NCBI GenBank assembly: GCA_051453625.1
Contig: JBOZIK010000001.1
Coordinates: forward strand, 149,613,634 to 149,638,029
DNA: 24,396 nucleotides
Origin: Welwitschia mirabilis
Taxonomy: Eukaryota > Gnetophyta > Gnetopsida > Welwitschiales
Reading direction: 5' to 3'
Part shown: one piece after another, positions 1-9,975 of the stretch
How the letters are laid out: every line of letters starts with the position of its first letter
Position numbering within the stretch: the first letter of the stretch is position 1
Made by a program: the position numbers and the translations under genes
Notes under the pieces: model-generated
What the model was told of the DNA's origin: nothing
What the model saw: the letters and a program-made list of their open reading frames with translations, nothing else
The model's database searches: none

Positions 1-919
1 TATTTGTAATTAAAGATATAGCAACTATTAATATTCTCATTTTTATGAAATATCTAGTTAAGCATGAAGATTACCAAATTATTTTATTTCTACTAAAAAA
101 AAAAAATATAGATAGAAGGAGTTTTTCAATCCTTTGAGTATTGCAAGTAATAATTTTCAAGGCAATTATAATTTTTGAGATTTCATTACTCAGTTATCCT
201 TCTAAATAGGAACTAGATATAAGTTGTAAGATACCATTATAGATATACATAGAGGTAAGATAATTTAAAGAGGTAGAATAGTTGCTAAATTCTAGTTTTG
301 AGGATAAAACCTATTAAGAGGTGGAGAAATGTCACATCTAGACATTTAAGATTTGAGATTTTAAATAGTTCTTAATATTATAAAAACTTAATGTAGTTTA
401 ATTATTACATGTATTTTTTTTTTTTGGTTTCCAATGGTGTAATTTTTATTGTACAAATTTCATACAATAATCTCTCATATTTTATAATAGTTATAATGTT
501 GCTTTTGTCAAAAAGTATTTATGATTCATTATGATTCTTGTGGTTTAAATTATGTAACTACTGCACTTTATCTATTTTAACTAAAAAATAGATTTTATGT
601 AATTTTTGGTCGCATGTTGAATATTATAATTTATTATTAAGATATAAATGAATCCAATGGCTTGATAAGAAATGAAATTATGGTTACAAAATCGTTACCA
701 ACTTTTACCACCTTGAACATCCTCCTTTATGATGTTTTATTTTCATATTCTCGTGACACCTTGTATTCCACCAAATCTTAGTTATAAAAAAGACCCTCCT
801 TCCCCTTTTCCTACACTTTTATTTTTGAAGAATCATTTGCTACCAAACCTTGGAGCTTGGATAAGCCTTTGAACTTTTGAGCCTTGTAATCTTTGAGATT
901 TCTCAAATCTTCATTTTAA
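1..919. other. AT-rich non-coding stretch, no gene seen
   Basis: All six frames are densely broken by stops and no conserved protein motif was recognised. There are A and T homopolymer runs near 95-107 and 417-425. A TATA-like box followed by a pyrimidine-rich patch lies near 783-825, just ahead of the 31-bp minisatellite. This could be a relic of a retroelement LTR, but no partner copy lies in the window. Confidence 0.6.
783..789 (+). promoter_or_regulatory. TATA-like box upstream of the minisatellite
   Basis: TATAAAA is followed by a C/T-rich patch (CCCTCCTTCCCC) and then by a stretch of normal complexity. That arrangement resembles the core promoter of plant LTRs. In such AT-rich DNA the match alone is weak evidence, and no coding region follows. 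It is recorded because it sits directly upstream of an ordered repeat array. Confidence 0.2.
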
Positions 920-1159
920 TTCATGTATGGTTCTTATGTTCTTTCATTTCATTCTTATATGGTTTCTATAGTTTTCATTTAATTCTTATATAGTTTTTGG
1001 TTCTTCAAATCCTTCCTTGTATGGTATTCAATTCTTTAAATCCTTTTTTGTATGGTTTTTGATTCTTTGAAGCCTTTCTTGTATGATTTATAGTTCTTTA
1101 ATCCTTTTCTTATATGGTCTATGAATTTGTGTTCATTTCTTGCATCTTTCAACTAATCC
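920..1159 (+). repeat. 31-bp AT-rich minisatellite, about seven units
   Basis: Units begin at 955, 986, 1017, 1048, 1079 and 1110. The first five of these are exactly 31 bp and the sixth is 30 bp. A longer first unit (920-954) and a partial last one (1140-1159) flank them. Each unit starts with a TT(A/G)TATGG-like block, has a central (G/A)(G/A)TTCTT block and ends in a CCTTTC-like pyrimidine block. Units differ from each other at several positions, so the array is old but has kept its register. No coding role is visible. Confidence 0.85.
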
Positions 1160-3775
1160 TTACATATTTTTACATGTATTATAGATTTTTCTTACTTGAT
1201 CTTGAGATTTTTTCTTCCCTTTACACATATAATGTCTTGGTCATTATATGTCTAATACTTACTAAGTAATCCAAACTATGTATCTTTAGGGGATGGACCA
1301 TCTAAAGGCCTCCAATTTTCCATGGGAGTAGAGTGATCATGGTGATATTTGTAGCCCATCTAGTTATGCATGACATGTGGCTTTAGAGGATTTATCCAAT
1401 TTAAAGGGTTTCTATTGGCTATATAAATGAACTTCTAGGTAAGTGGGGTTTTTTTAACATCCTTTTGAATGTGCATTTTATTACTATATATTCTTAGAGA
1501 ATTGAGACTTGAAAAATTGTATCTAGATTAATGTATCATGTATTAGGTATTAATTACATTTAATTTTCTTGAGGATTTCTTCTTAATCTTGGAAAACTCC
1601 TTACTTAACACCTTGCCATGGATTATACTAGAAACTATAAAGATTATAATTCTCACATCATGCTTGTTGTGTAGAAATGTCTCAAGGAATAAGGTAAAGA
1701 GGGGTTAATGGTAGATGCATTCTATGTGTGATCACACTTTTGGAAATATTTATGTATCATTGAGCCTCATGTAGAAGATAATTCCTTGTGCTTTTGCATT
1801 TGAGAGAATTATGCATTTGAGTTCCTATGTGATGTCTCTATAATTCCTAAGGAATGAATCTTAACCATGTATGAATAATGTTTTCTTATTTACAAGTTGA
1901 TAGAGTATATATATCTATTTGATTATGCATAAAATTTTTTTTATTGATAGTTAGATTTTCATGGAATGTTCTTATGATATTATTGAATTCTATCGAATAA
2001 TAAATTTCTCAAATTATAGTTATTTGTATTTCTATTCAAGAATAAAATTACCAAGGGTTTTAAAAAGAATAGAGATTAAGTAATTTTGAATTACTACCAA
2101 TATTTTAGTTTTAGAGGACTTAGAATTACTTAGAAGGATGATGTTCAATTAGATACTTAGTTTCATATAGGCATCCTTTAAAAATATATTAATAACTCTT
2201 AAGATTAGGAAAGAATAAATAAAATATAAGAAAACAAGTGGGTATTATGGAGATTTAATCTCAAAACCTTTTGCTTTACTATCTTATCATAGCTCACAAT
2301 ATCACATCAGAAATGTAGATAGTTATGTAAGCCATTGAATTTCTGGTTAGATGTGGTTCATTTATCAATCGTGATATAGGTTGCTTCTATAGTACTTTTC
2401 AGTCAATGCACCACAGCAAGGCAATGCATTACCAATCCTCTTACATGCATACATTACATTGAAGGCAATCGATTATGCCTTCCATTTAGTATAGTAGATC
2501 AAATATGAAAATGGCTTACTTCTGAAATGCTTGCCATTTTCTAAAACCTCTCCTCATCTTCTCTTCTCACTATGTAGTACTCCTCCTCTTAATAGTAGAA
2601 TTAGTAAGCATATTTGATTTTCTTACTTTCTTCTAATTCTTTAATTATTAATTGTTAGTTCTTTGAAAATCAATGTTCATATTTTAATGTCCTCTTTCTC
2701 TCTCTAAAAATAAGCCTACATAACTCTTTCTACTCAATGCCATTATTCTTCTCTCTATTAAACATTAATAATTCTAGCTTGATTTTTTAATTCGTAGCAT
2801 AGTAATTACATAAGCTTGTAAAATTACATAGTGTCCATTCATTAATCATGTCTTAGATCACTATTTAGTTTATCATGCCCATCGCTCATTCCTTTCATAG
2901 AGGCATTACTTAATCTCGAAGTGCAAATAAGAAGAATTCATGCATCTTGAAATAGCCCCTTTCATATAGCGTGGCGACATGAATGATAGTAAAAAACATT
3001 GAGCATTTTAAGAAGAATAGATATGAATGTATAATTCTCTTATCATGCTGGTGCAACATAAGCATTCCCACCTTCTTTAAATCATAGTCACCTAACTCTA
3101 ATGTCTATGATTCAAGGATTAGAGCTTGTTTTATTCTTTTTATTTTAGGCAACATATTCAAATTGTGTCTTTTGCCTCCTTTTCTCATACTATTTCTAAG
3201 AATCATAATTAAGATCTCTCTTAAATCTGTCCATGCTCTTCCACGACATTCATTATATTATGTGGCATTAGTTCTCTTTCATATCATTTATTCTCCTATG
3301 TAGTGCATTGATAGATAATCTCTTCTTCCTATAGATCCAGTAGCAGATTCTATTCCATCATATGCATGCCCTTTCATCCATTGTTCCTTCTTTCCTATAT
3401 GGCCTCCTATGTAATGTGTTATATTCCTTCTTACATAAAGCATTGCTTCTCTCTTATTTAGTGTTCTTCTTAACTCAAACATTTTCCTCTAGAATATTAT
3501 TATTCTTCATGTGGAGCACTTGTATCTTTTATGTGAAATTGCCCCTCTAATTTAAATAAAATTCTCTTTCCTTCATCATACTAAAGATTGATATCTTGCT
3601 CAAATAAGGTTAATTTTTCATGGGTTAGTACTCTTCTTTTTCCCTCTCATTATTAGATTGCTAGTATTGGTTTTCTTCTAGTAACCACATTTCTCTCTTT
3701 TACTGGATGTTAACATCATTCTTTTATGTGAGTATAATATGCGGATGGGTAAATCCATAAGTGATTTTATTAGTG
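1160..3775. other. Non-coding stretch; pyrimidine-rich plus strand from about 2500
   Basis: No reading frame with recognisable protein motifs occurs on either strand. From about 2500 to 3720 the plus strand is visibly enriched in C and T, with loosely recurring CTCCTATGTA-like words (3293, 3403). Short frames at 3288-3482 (minus) and 3362-3550 (plus) follow from this skew and match nothing I know. A small hairpin (GAAGGCA ... TGCCTTC, 2461-2482) is present. Confidence 0.55.
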
Positions 3776-3780
3776 CCATT
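3776..3780 (+). repeat. Left target-site duplication of the copia element
   Basis: CCATT abuts the first base of the 5' LTR. CCATC abuts the last base of the 3' LTR at 11427. Four of five bases match and the single difference is a T/C transition. Five bp is the usual duplication made by Ty1/copia integrases. This supports the element boundaries. Confidence 0.6.
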
Positions 3781-3937
3781 TATTAGATTATAGTTAGTAA
3801 TTAATGTCAAACTAATATCTCTTGTGTAGTGTAGAGATTATGTCTTTTGTACAAATGAGACTGACTTTTGCAGGTTACAAGAATTTAACCAAAATATGTA
3901 TCAGAAACATGTTGAGATAATTTACCATTGAGTGGAG

Positions 3938-4335
3938 GTTGACTAAATCCTAAAGGAGTCAACCACACTTGAATCTATCATAAGAAAAATGGACAAAACC
4001 TAGAGGGATCAACCAGATTCTAATGGAATTGACCAGACCTGTAACCTAAAAGTTAGTATGCCTAAACTGAACAGAAAGGAGTCGACTAAAGTTTTATGTT
4101 ATCACCCAAATTTGAGGAACTGAATAGTAATAGTTCTATATTAAGAGATAGGAAGTCGGCTAAACCCAGGATGAAGTCGACCAGACTGGGGTCAATCAGA
4201 TCCAAATAGGGGCAACCCAACTTAGAGACGTAAAAAACCTGGGGTGATTAAATTTTTCTCTTGGGAGATCTAAGTAATTCATGAAACCACATGGGATTGA
4301 CCAGATTTTTATGGGATTGACTAGATGATATGGAA
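3938..4335 (+). repeat. Diverged 20-bp repeat array in U3 of the 5' LTR
   Basis: Copies of a core like GT(C/T)(A/G)AC(C/T)AGA start at 3938, 3958, 3988 (weak), 4008, 4028, 4081, 4155, 4176, 4191, 4211, 4296 and 4316. Neighbouring starts are 20 bp apart in most pairs (one 15, one 21). Core variants include GTCGACCAGA, GTCAATCAGA, GTTGACTAAA and ATTGACCAGA. All are one or two transitions from GTCGACCAGA, which suggests CpG decay of one ancestral unit. Some variants contain TTGAC(C/T), the WRKY W-box core. Confidence 0.8.
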
Positions 4336-4451
4336 AAGAAAAATTTCTAAATGTTATGTATTTATTTCCTAGCCATTAACTAGCAATTTTCTAGCCGCTT
4401 ATAGCTATTGGAGGTGTAATTCATTTATAATAAATACTATTAGTACTCCAT

Positions 4452-4459
4452 TATAAATA
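4452..4459 (+). promoter_or_regulatory. TATA box of the 5' LTR
   Basis: TATAAATA lies in a 16-base block (ATTATAAATAGCTATG) identical in both LTRs, while flanking positions differ. It lies downstream of the 20-bp repeat array and so probably marks the U3 core promoter, with transcription starting about 30 bp further on. Confidence 0.7.
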
Positions 4460-4737
4460 GCTATGCTATTGTTAACCTAGAGCTCTTTTGGCACTATTCT
4501 TATTTAGCATAATAATTATGGATCTAAAAGATCTAGCTATAATATCATTAATATATCACTGTATTACTTCACGTCTAACTTGAGAAGATTCATCATTGGC
4601 ATAAGTAGTTTATTCTTATCAGATCCAAGAGATTCATTATTATGATCTATTGGAGAAGAAATCCATTCATTATACTACTATATAATATGTGATATATATG
4701 TGATTAAGATATCACTACATCACACCCATTACATTCA

Positions 4738-4805
4738 GAGGTTAACACTTAGCCTGTAAAAGTCCATTGTGAAGGTTGAGACTTAGCCTATAAAAGTCTA
4801 CTTGT
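4738..4805 (+). repeat. Two copies of a ~33-bp repeat in the 5' LTR
   Basis: Both units contain ACTTAGCCT(G/A)TAAAAGTC and start with GAGGTTAA or GAAGGTTGA. The 3' LTR has three units at the equivalent place (11010-11107). The extra unit accounts for most of the 33-bp length difference between the LTRs. Confidence 0.8.
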
Positions 4806-5122
4806 AAGGGTTATAGATGAACCTAGAAAACCGGTGGAGTAACAGAGATCTAAGATCAAGCTTAAGAGAAGATGATGATTGAGAGTGGAGTAAGGAAGTT
4901 TCCAAGACACTATAAATCCAACATGCATCAAAATTAGTAGTTTGTGCATTTTATTTTTGATTCCTTATTTTTAGTTTTTCATTATTATATGCACATTCTT
5001 AAAGTATTTATTTTCATATGTAAGATTTATTATAGATATATTTAAATATTTCATATTTGTTCTTAAGTTTTTTAAAAGAACTTATTCACCCCCCCTCCTC
5101 TAGGGTTCTTAATCCTATCATT

Positions 5123-5134
5123 TGGTATCAGAGC
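5123..5134 (+). promoter_or_regulatory. Primer-binding site (initiator tRNA-Met type)
   Basis: TGGTATCAGAGC begins two bases after the 5' LTR end. It is the standard complement of the 3' end of plant initiator tRNA-Met used by copia elements to start minus-strand DNA synthesis. All 12 bases are intact, in contrast to the decayed coding region. Confidence 0.93.
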
Positions 5135-5186
5135 ATAGGTTAGTCTTTGATATTTTTCACCAAATCTAGATTATAAAACCCTAAAA

Positions 5187-6770
5187 ATGAGTAATCCATT
5201 TGATGGATTTCCAACTAGTTATCCACCTATGTTTGATGATTTAAACTATGCCTATTCAAGAGCTAGGATGAGAATCTTTCTGAGATCCTTAGATGCTGAT
5301 ATAGAGGAAGTTATTTACAAATGTCATACAATATCTATGATAATACAAACAGATGCAAATGATCATACTATCTTAGTTTCCAAATCTTAAGATCAATGGA
5401 TACCCATGAATAAAGGAAAAACCACCATTGATGCCTGTGCTCTTAATGCTATTTTTTTGTAGTATATAAAAATGAATTCAAAATAATCGTGAACTGTAAC
5501 CATGCTAAGGAAGATTGGTATATTCTAGAAGTGGCACATCAAGCAACATCCACTATTAAACAAGTAAAACTTCAAATTCTTATTTCTAAATTCGAAGATA
5601 ATAATATAGATGATGAAGAAATCTTACAAGAATTTTTTGCTAAACTTATAGATATAGTAAACTCAATAGAAATCCTTAAAGAATGCATGGAGGAAAGAAA
5701 AGTGGTAAGTAAAGTTTTGAGATCCCTACTCAAGAGATTCAAACTGAAGGTGATAGCCATAGAAGAAAGAAAAAACATCAATGTTATGGTGTTAGAAGAA
5801 CTTCAAAGTAATCATCAAACCTATGAGCTTAAGTTTACTAAATATAGAAGAAAAAGTATTGCTTTAAAATTTATGTAGGAGCACTATAGATTGGACATGT
5901 CAGATGAAGAACATAATGACAATAAAGTGGCTCTTCTAGACAAGTGATTTAAAAAGTTTCTTTATAGGAAAAAGAAAGGAGAATCAAGTAGAAATTCAAG
6001 GAGAAGCAACCCAAAACAAAGAAAAAAACAAGAAAAGGAAAAGAAAATTCAATGCTATTCATGCAAAGGATTTGAATATATAGCCAACGAGTGTCCCAAC
6101 ACTAGGAGAGAAAATAGAAAGTCTAAAACCTCTTCATTCATGGCAATTTGGGATAATAAAGATGATGAAGATGAGAAGAAGTACTTAGATAATGGATTAA
6201 ATAGAGATAGGAGATTATCTTTCATGGCTTTAGTACCATTACTCAAAAAAGTATTAAGTACTTTAATATCAGATAATTTAGATATGATTAATGAAGAAGA
6301 TGATGAGCTAGAAGACACATGTCAAGACTATATAAAGAGTATGAGAAGATCACAAAAAGAGTCAATGAATTAAATAAAATGGTGAATATAATTATAAAAG
6401 AAAGGAGAAAGTAAAAGAGAAGTACAAGGTGCTTAAATATGATAATTTCAAGTTAACTACTTAGGTAAATGATCTTTTATTTTTTCTATAAATAAATTTT
6501 CTAGTATTTTATCTAAATTGGAATAGATTCTTGGAGTACAAAAGCCAAATGGAGATAAATCAACTCTTAGTTTTCATGCACAAATATCACAAAAATAGTT
6601 AATTCAAACAATTAAGTATGTGCCTAATCATTTGTATAATTTGTGTGATAGACTTGGTTATTCTAAACCTTTTTAAAAAGTTAAATGTTTAATGTTATTT
6701 TTTAAAAATATGAACTCATTGCCTTTTAAATTTATTCCAAAGAAAAATATACCACCTAATTCAAATAAGA
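5187..6770 (+). pseudogene. gag: Copia gag pseudogene with degenerate zinc knuckle
   Basis: Gag forms the virus-like particle and packages element RNA. The start ATG at 5187 lies about 50 bp after the PBS, in the context AAAAATGAG. The first 67 codons read MSNPFDG... with YAYSRARMRIFL, a hallmark of plant copia gag (UBN2-type), then a TAA at 5388. Gag resumes in another frame (NHAKEDWYILEVAHQATST) through 5878, with VLRSLLKRFKLKVIAIEE and LQSNHQTYEL as further family signatures. A stop at 5876-5878 is followed in frame by a lysine-rich stretch and a zinc knuckle at 6053-6094 (CYSCKGFEYIANEC), where the expected histidine is tyrosine. Acidic and linker sequence follows to 6373, where another frameshift occurs. 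A second knuckle-like segment near 6629-6673 has lost its first and last cysteines and its histidine. The gene cannot be expressed whole. Confidence 0.85.
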
Positions 6771-6828
6771 CTAAGTGAGTTAAAGCTAATAATATTTAAA
6801 TCTTTGTGACATAACTAAATTTTAGAGG

Positions 6829-7285
6829 ATTACATTTGAACAGTTGATATCTACATAATGATTGTTCAATGCATATGATAGAAGATAAATCAAAATTTCA
6901 AAACTTGAAGAGCATAAATAGAGAAGAAGTCATTTTTGGAGACAACCAAATAGAAAAAATAGAAGGTACAGGAAGCATCAAAGGAGGTATGTAATCTAAA
7001 CTTGATAATGTACTTTATGTAAATGGTTTGCAACATAACTTATTAAGTGTTAGTCAACTTTATGATAAAGGGCATAGAATAATCTTTAATAAATTGAAAT
7101 GCATTATTATACATGAGAAAACAAATGTTACTACTTTTTGTGCAAAACATATTGATAATGTTTATAGATTAGATGTTAAATTATTTGATCAAATATTCTA
7201 TGCAAACCAAAACTTTAGGAAATATTTTAATAAAACTAAATCTTATTCTGTCAATTTTGATAAAACCCTTAGTTCTCATAATTAA
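6829..7285 (+). pseudogene. Copia protease remnant and GAG-pre-integrase domain, truncated
   Basis: The frame is the same as that of the main gag part. HLNS-stop-YLHNDCSMHM stands where copia proteases have the catalytic (D/S)SG segment followed by a C..HM motif. The aspartate is asparagine and the glycine region is a stop, so it is inactive. FGDNQIEKIEGTGSIKGG, one stop, then LDNVLYVNGLQHNLLSVSQL and DKGHRIIF are clear GAG-pre-integrase signatures. NVYRLDV (about 7160-7180) is the usual end of that domain. The sequence then runs to a stop at 7285 without the zinc-binding HHCC segment that opens integrase. Polymerase sequence was therefore lost from about 7190 onward, and this is the last recognisable pol-type part of the element. 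Confidence 0.8.
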
Positions 7286-7346
7286 TTTAACTATTATGAA
7301 AGTGATCTGGAGGTTAGTACACCATTTCTTGGCTGATTGCAGGGTA

Positions 7347-7490
7347 GTCAACTAGATCTATAATTTGATCGATCGAATGTAGTCGGTCGACTAAACTAAA
7401 ATCCTCATCACTCAGACCACTTTTAGTACTATAGACTCATGTCTCAATTAGTTGACTAGATGTTCGAGTGGTCAATTGAATCTAGAAAAT
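7347..7490 (+). repeat. Internal copies of the LTR 20-bp repeat
   Basis: Units start at 7347 (GTCAACTAGA), 7367 (GATCGATCGA), 7386 (GTCGACTAAA), 7451 (GTTGACTAGA) and 7471 (GTCAATTGAA). Spacings are 20, 19, then 20 for the last pair. Core and period match the arrays in both LTRs. The block lies between the truncated pol remnant and the third frame, where an autonomous copia element would have integrase or RT. It is either LTR-derived sequence carried inside the element or a regulatory repeat shared by two promoters. Confidence 0.7.
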
Positions 7491-7555
7491 TATAGTACAA
7501 AAGTATAGTTGGTGGAACCAATTTATTTCTCAAATTCACCCTATTTCCATTATTC

Positions 7556-7563
7556 TATAAAAG
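7556..7563 (+). promoter_or_regulatory. TATA-like box before the third frame
   Basis: TATAAAAG lies about 65 bp downstream of the internal repeat block and 27 bp before the ATG at 7590. The order (repeat array, TATA, frame) mirrors the LTR order (array, TATA, transcript). The close spacing to the ATG would leave almost no leader if 7590 were the start, so a later ATG might be used. Confidence 0.3.
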
Positions 7564-7589
7564 AGATAGAATCCTAACTTGATTTCATT

Positions 7590-8702
7590 ATGTTCTAGTG
7601 CCTTCAAGACTTTAGAGATAATGAGGTTATTTCAAGATATAGAGATTTTTCTACTAGTTCTAGTGCTTTTCTTAGTACTCTTTATTTTAAGGGTCTTAAA
7701 ATAGCTACTAACTCTTCTTAAAGAGATGCAAAAGAGGTTGCTTCAATAGGACATTTCTAGTTCCATCAAGGAATGTCTAAAGAAGATGTTGAAAAGTTTT
7801 CTGAGAAGTTTGAGAAGAAAGATGTGTGCTAAGAAAGGCCTGTAGCCACATCTGAGGTCAGGGAACTCAAGGAGGTAATCCAAATTTTTAAAAAACAAGA
7901 TCTAAACCATTTCTTAAATGTTTCAAAGACTATCTATCCTTTCCTTACTAGGATTTTTTATTGTAATACTTCTTTTAATCATAATACTAGGACTCTTGAA
8001 ATCCTTGTATTAGGTAGAAGGATGAGAGTAACTGTAAACCTTATTTTTGAGTTAACTGATCTTCTAATGGAAGACTATGAAGAGTTTTGGCCTCTTAGAG
8101 ATACCATGGAAGATAAGCCAACAATCATCATGGAGCTTTATGGTAGAGTGCATACTTGAAAACATGCTTTATCTACTTCTTTGTTAACTTCCAAATATCA
8201 TTTCATTTATTTAATTATTAGTTATAACATTCTTCCTTTAGCTAATAATCATGATGAGGCATTCAACTATAGAGCATATTTGATGTATTTAGTAGGAACT
8301 GAGCATTCCATTAATGCTCTTGTCATAATGCTAAAAAATATAGATTTGCAGTTTGCGTATCATAGAACTAAGGCTCTACCCTACTATGTGCTTATCACTA
8401 AAATCTGTTGCCATTTTCATGTTAATTTTCTTCCTTCTTTTGAGACTCTTTAGCCTTTATCATCCATTAGATGTGTGACTTTGTCTCGCATGCATATCTT
8501 TACCCCTTCAAAGAAATCCCCTTCTGAAACTCTAAAAGCAACATCTCCAGATGAGACTCTTTCATATCTAACATGGATTGACTCTCATACCAGACACATA
8601 AAAGAATCCCTCATTGCAGCTAGATATGAAATAGTAGATACCTCAGTTGAGGGTACCAGCTCATCTGATACTAGAGGATATGAAGAAGATACAAAGAAAT
8701 AA
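7590..8702 (+). pseudogene. Third frame of the copia element, resembling the putative plant transposon protein domain
   Basis: One reading frame runs about 370 codons from ATG 7590 to TAA 8700. An early TAG (7596) and further in-frame stops at 7719, 7758, 7830, 8157 and 8451 break it, but I find no frameshift. KTIYPFLTRIFYCN (near 7930) resembles a YP-LVR-FY-N signature. NILPLANNHDEAFNYRAYLM and HSINALVIMLKNI (8230-8350), then YYVLITKICCHFHVNFLP, resemble the later blocks of the plant-specific domain annotated 'putative plant transposon protein' (I believe Pfam PF20167). The C-terminus is charged and low-complexity (EEDTKK, then a stop and EEEKEEEKQ). Its biochemical role is unknown. No integrase, RT or transmembrane env motif is seen. 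It occupies the place between pol and the 3' LTR where SIRE-like elements carry an extra ORF. It could be a captured host or transposon gene. Confidence 0.6.
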
Positions 8703-9459
8703 TCTAAAGAGGAGGAAAAAGAAGAAGAGAAGCAGAATAAAATTTTTTGTCTTTTAGATCATGCTTCAGTGTTTTCTCCTTGTCCTTATTATTGAAAAGG
8801 AGAAATTTATTATGTGCTTGTTTGTTTAATCTTTAGGTGTATGGTCTTGATGAAAACTTTTTATTTTCCAGTTGTAATCCTTGTTTTGTTTCTTAATGAA
8901 AATCAGTTATCTATTATAGCATAATTTTTATGTATCACTTTACATTATTTAGTATAATACATTTTGTAGTATAAAAGTATATGTGCTTATTTTATAAAGA
9001 CTAAAATTGCTATCTTAATTGCAAATGAACCAAAATATTTGTGTCATCTAAATTAATGAGTGTTTTCTGATCACATTTTACATTATCATTTGATATTATG
9101 ATGTTTTTTTCAAATTATGCATAATCTAATTGTATCATTCGAGTGCACAAAATTTTTTCTATTTAAAATGTCTAAATGTGTGTCAAATATTTAGATTATC
9201 AATTTATCATTTAGTATCAAGATAGTGGGAGAAAATTTTTTGATATTACTAGTTATATATCTAAGTTGTATATTCATTTACCATTAATGTAAAAGGGAGA
9301 GAGAAAATATAGTGCTTTCAAAAGTATTTTTTTGAATATCTAGTGCTTTTAAAGTATTTTTTTAAAGTATTTTATCAAAGTGGGAGAAATTATTTTGTTT
9401 CAATAATATTATTTTACTCTCTACTTAAATGTTTATATGGCTTGATATAAGGGGGAGTT

Positions 9460-9480
9460 TTTATTATAATGTGCCTAAAA
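9460..9480 (+). repeat. Direct repeat flanking the first gap, left copy
   Basis: Twenty-one bases beginning TTTATTATAAT and ending TGCCTAAAA match 9955-9975 with one mismatch (G/C at base 12). The left copy ends one base before the N run. This suggests the gap spans a tandem repeat or a duplicated contig end. Confidence 0.8.
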
Positions 9481-9481
9481 T

Positions 9482-9954
9482 NNNNNNNNNNNNNNNNNNN
9501 NNNNNNNNNNNNNNNNNNNNNNNNNNNNNNNNNNNNNNNNNNNNNNNNNNNNNNNNNNNNNNNNNNNNNNNNNNNNNNNNNNNNNNNNNNNNNNNNNNNN
9601 NNNNNNNNNNNNNNNNNNNNNNNNNNNNNNNNNNNNNNNNNNNNNNNNNNNNNNNNNNNNNNNNNNNNNNNNNNNNNNNNNNNNNNNNNNNNNNNNNNNN
9701 NNNNNNNNNNNNNNNNNNNNNNNNNNNNNNNNNNNNNNNNNNNNNNNNNNNNNNNNNNNNNNNNNNNNNNNNNNNNNNNNNNNNNNNNNNNNNNNNNNNN
9801 NNNNNNNNNNNNNNNNNNNNNNNNNNNNNNNNNNNNNNNNNNNNNNNNNNNNNNNNNNNNNNNNNNNNNNNNNNNNNNNNNNNNNNNNNNNNNNNNNNNN
9901 NNNNNNNNNNNNNNNNNNNNNNNNNNNNNNNNNNNNNNNNNNNNNNNNNNNNNN
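9482..9954. other. Assembly gap (473 N)
   Basis: This is an uninterrupted run of N. Frames drawn across it are artefacts. It lies in the 3' internal region of the copia element and is bordered by a 21-bp direct repeat. Confidence 0.99.
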
Positions 9955-9975
9955 TTTATTATAATCTGCCTAAAA
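9955..9975 (+). repeat. Direct repeat flanking the first gap, right copy
   Basis: This is the partner of 9460-9480 and begins at the first base after the N run. Twenty of 21 bases match. Confidence 0.8.

Larger units (their letters stand above)
3781..5120 (+). repeat. 5' LTR of the copia element
   Basis: The LTR aligns along its whole length with 10054-11426. It starts with TA, where the 3' LTR starts with the canonical TG, and it ends with CA two bases before the PBS. It contains a U3 array of a 20-bp repeat (3938-4335), a TATA box (4452), two copies of an approximately 33-bp repeat (4738-4805) and a C-rich end (CACCCCCCCTCCTC) typical of plant copia LTRs. The first 28 bases match the 3' LTR at 22 positions, mostly with transitions between them. 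Confidence 0.9.

Noticed and set aside
3288-3550. Overlapping short frames on both strands
   Set aside because: They arise from the pyrimidine-rich composition and have no recognisable motif.
6055-6318. Serine-rich minus-strand frame of 87 codons
   Set aside because: It is the antisense shadow of the acidic part of copia gag (GAT/GAA-rich on the plus strand). The minus-strand frame at 5572-5781 is likewise a shadow of gag.
7621-7703. Short hydrophobic frame (27 codons) overlapping the start of the third frame
   Set aside because: It could be read as a membrane peptide, but the composition is explained by T-rich DNA, and the overlapping frame continues for about 370 codons with family-like motifs.
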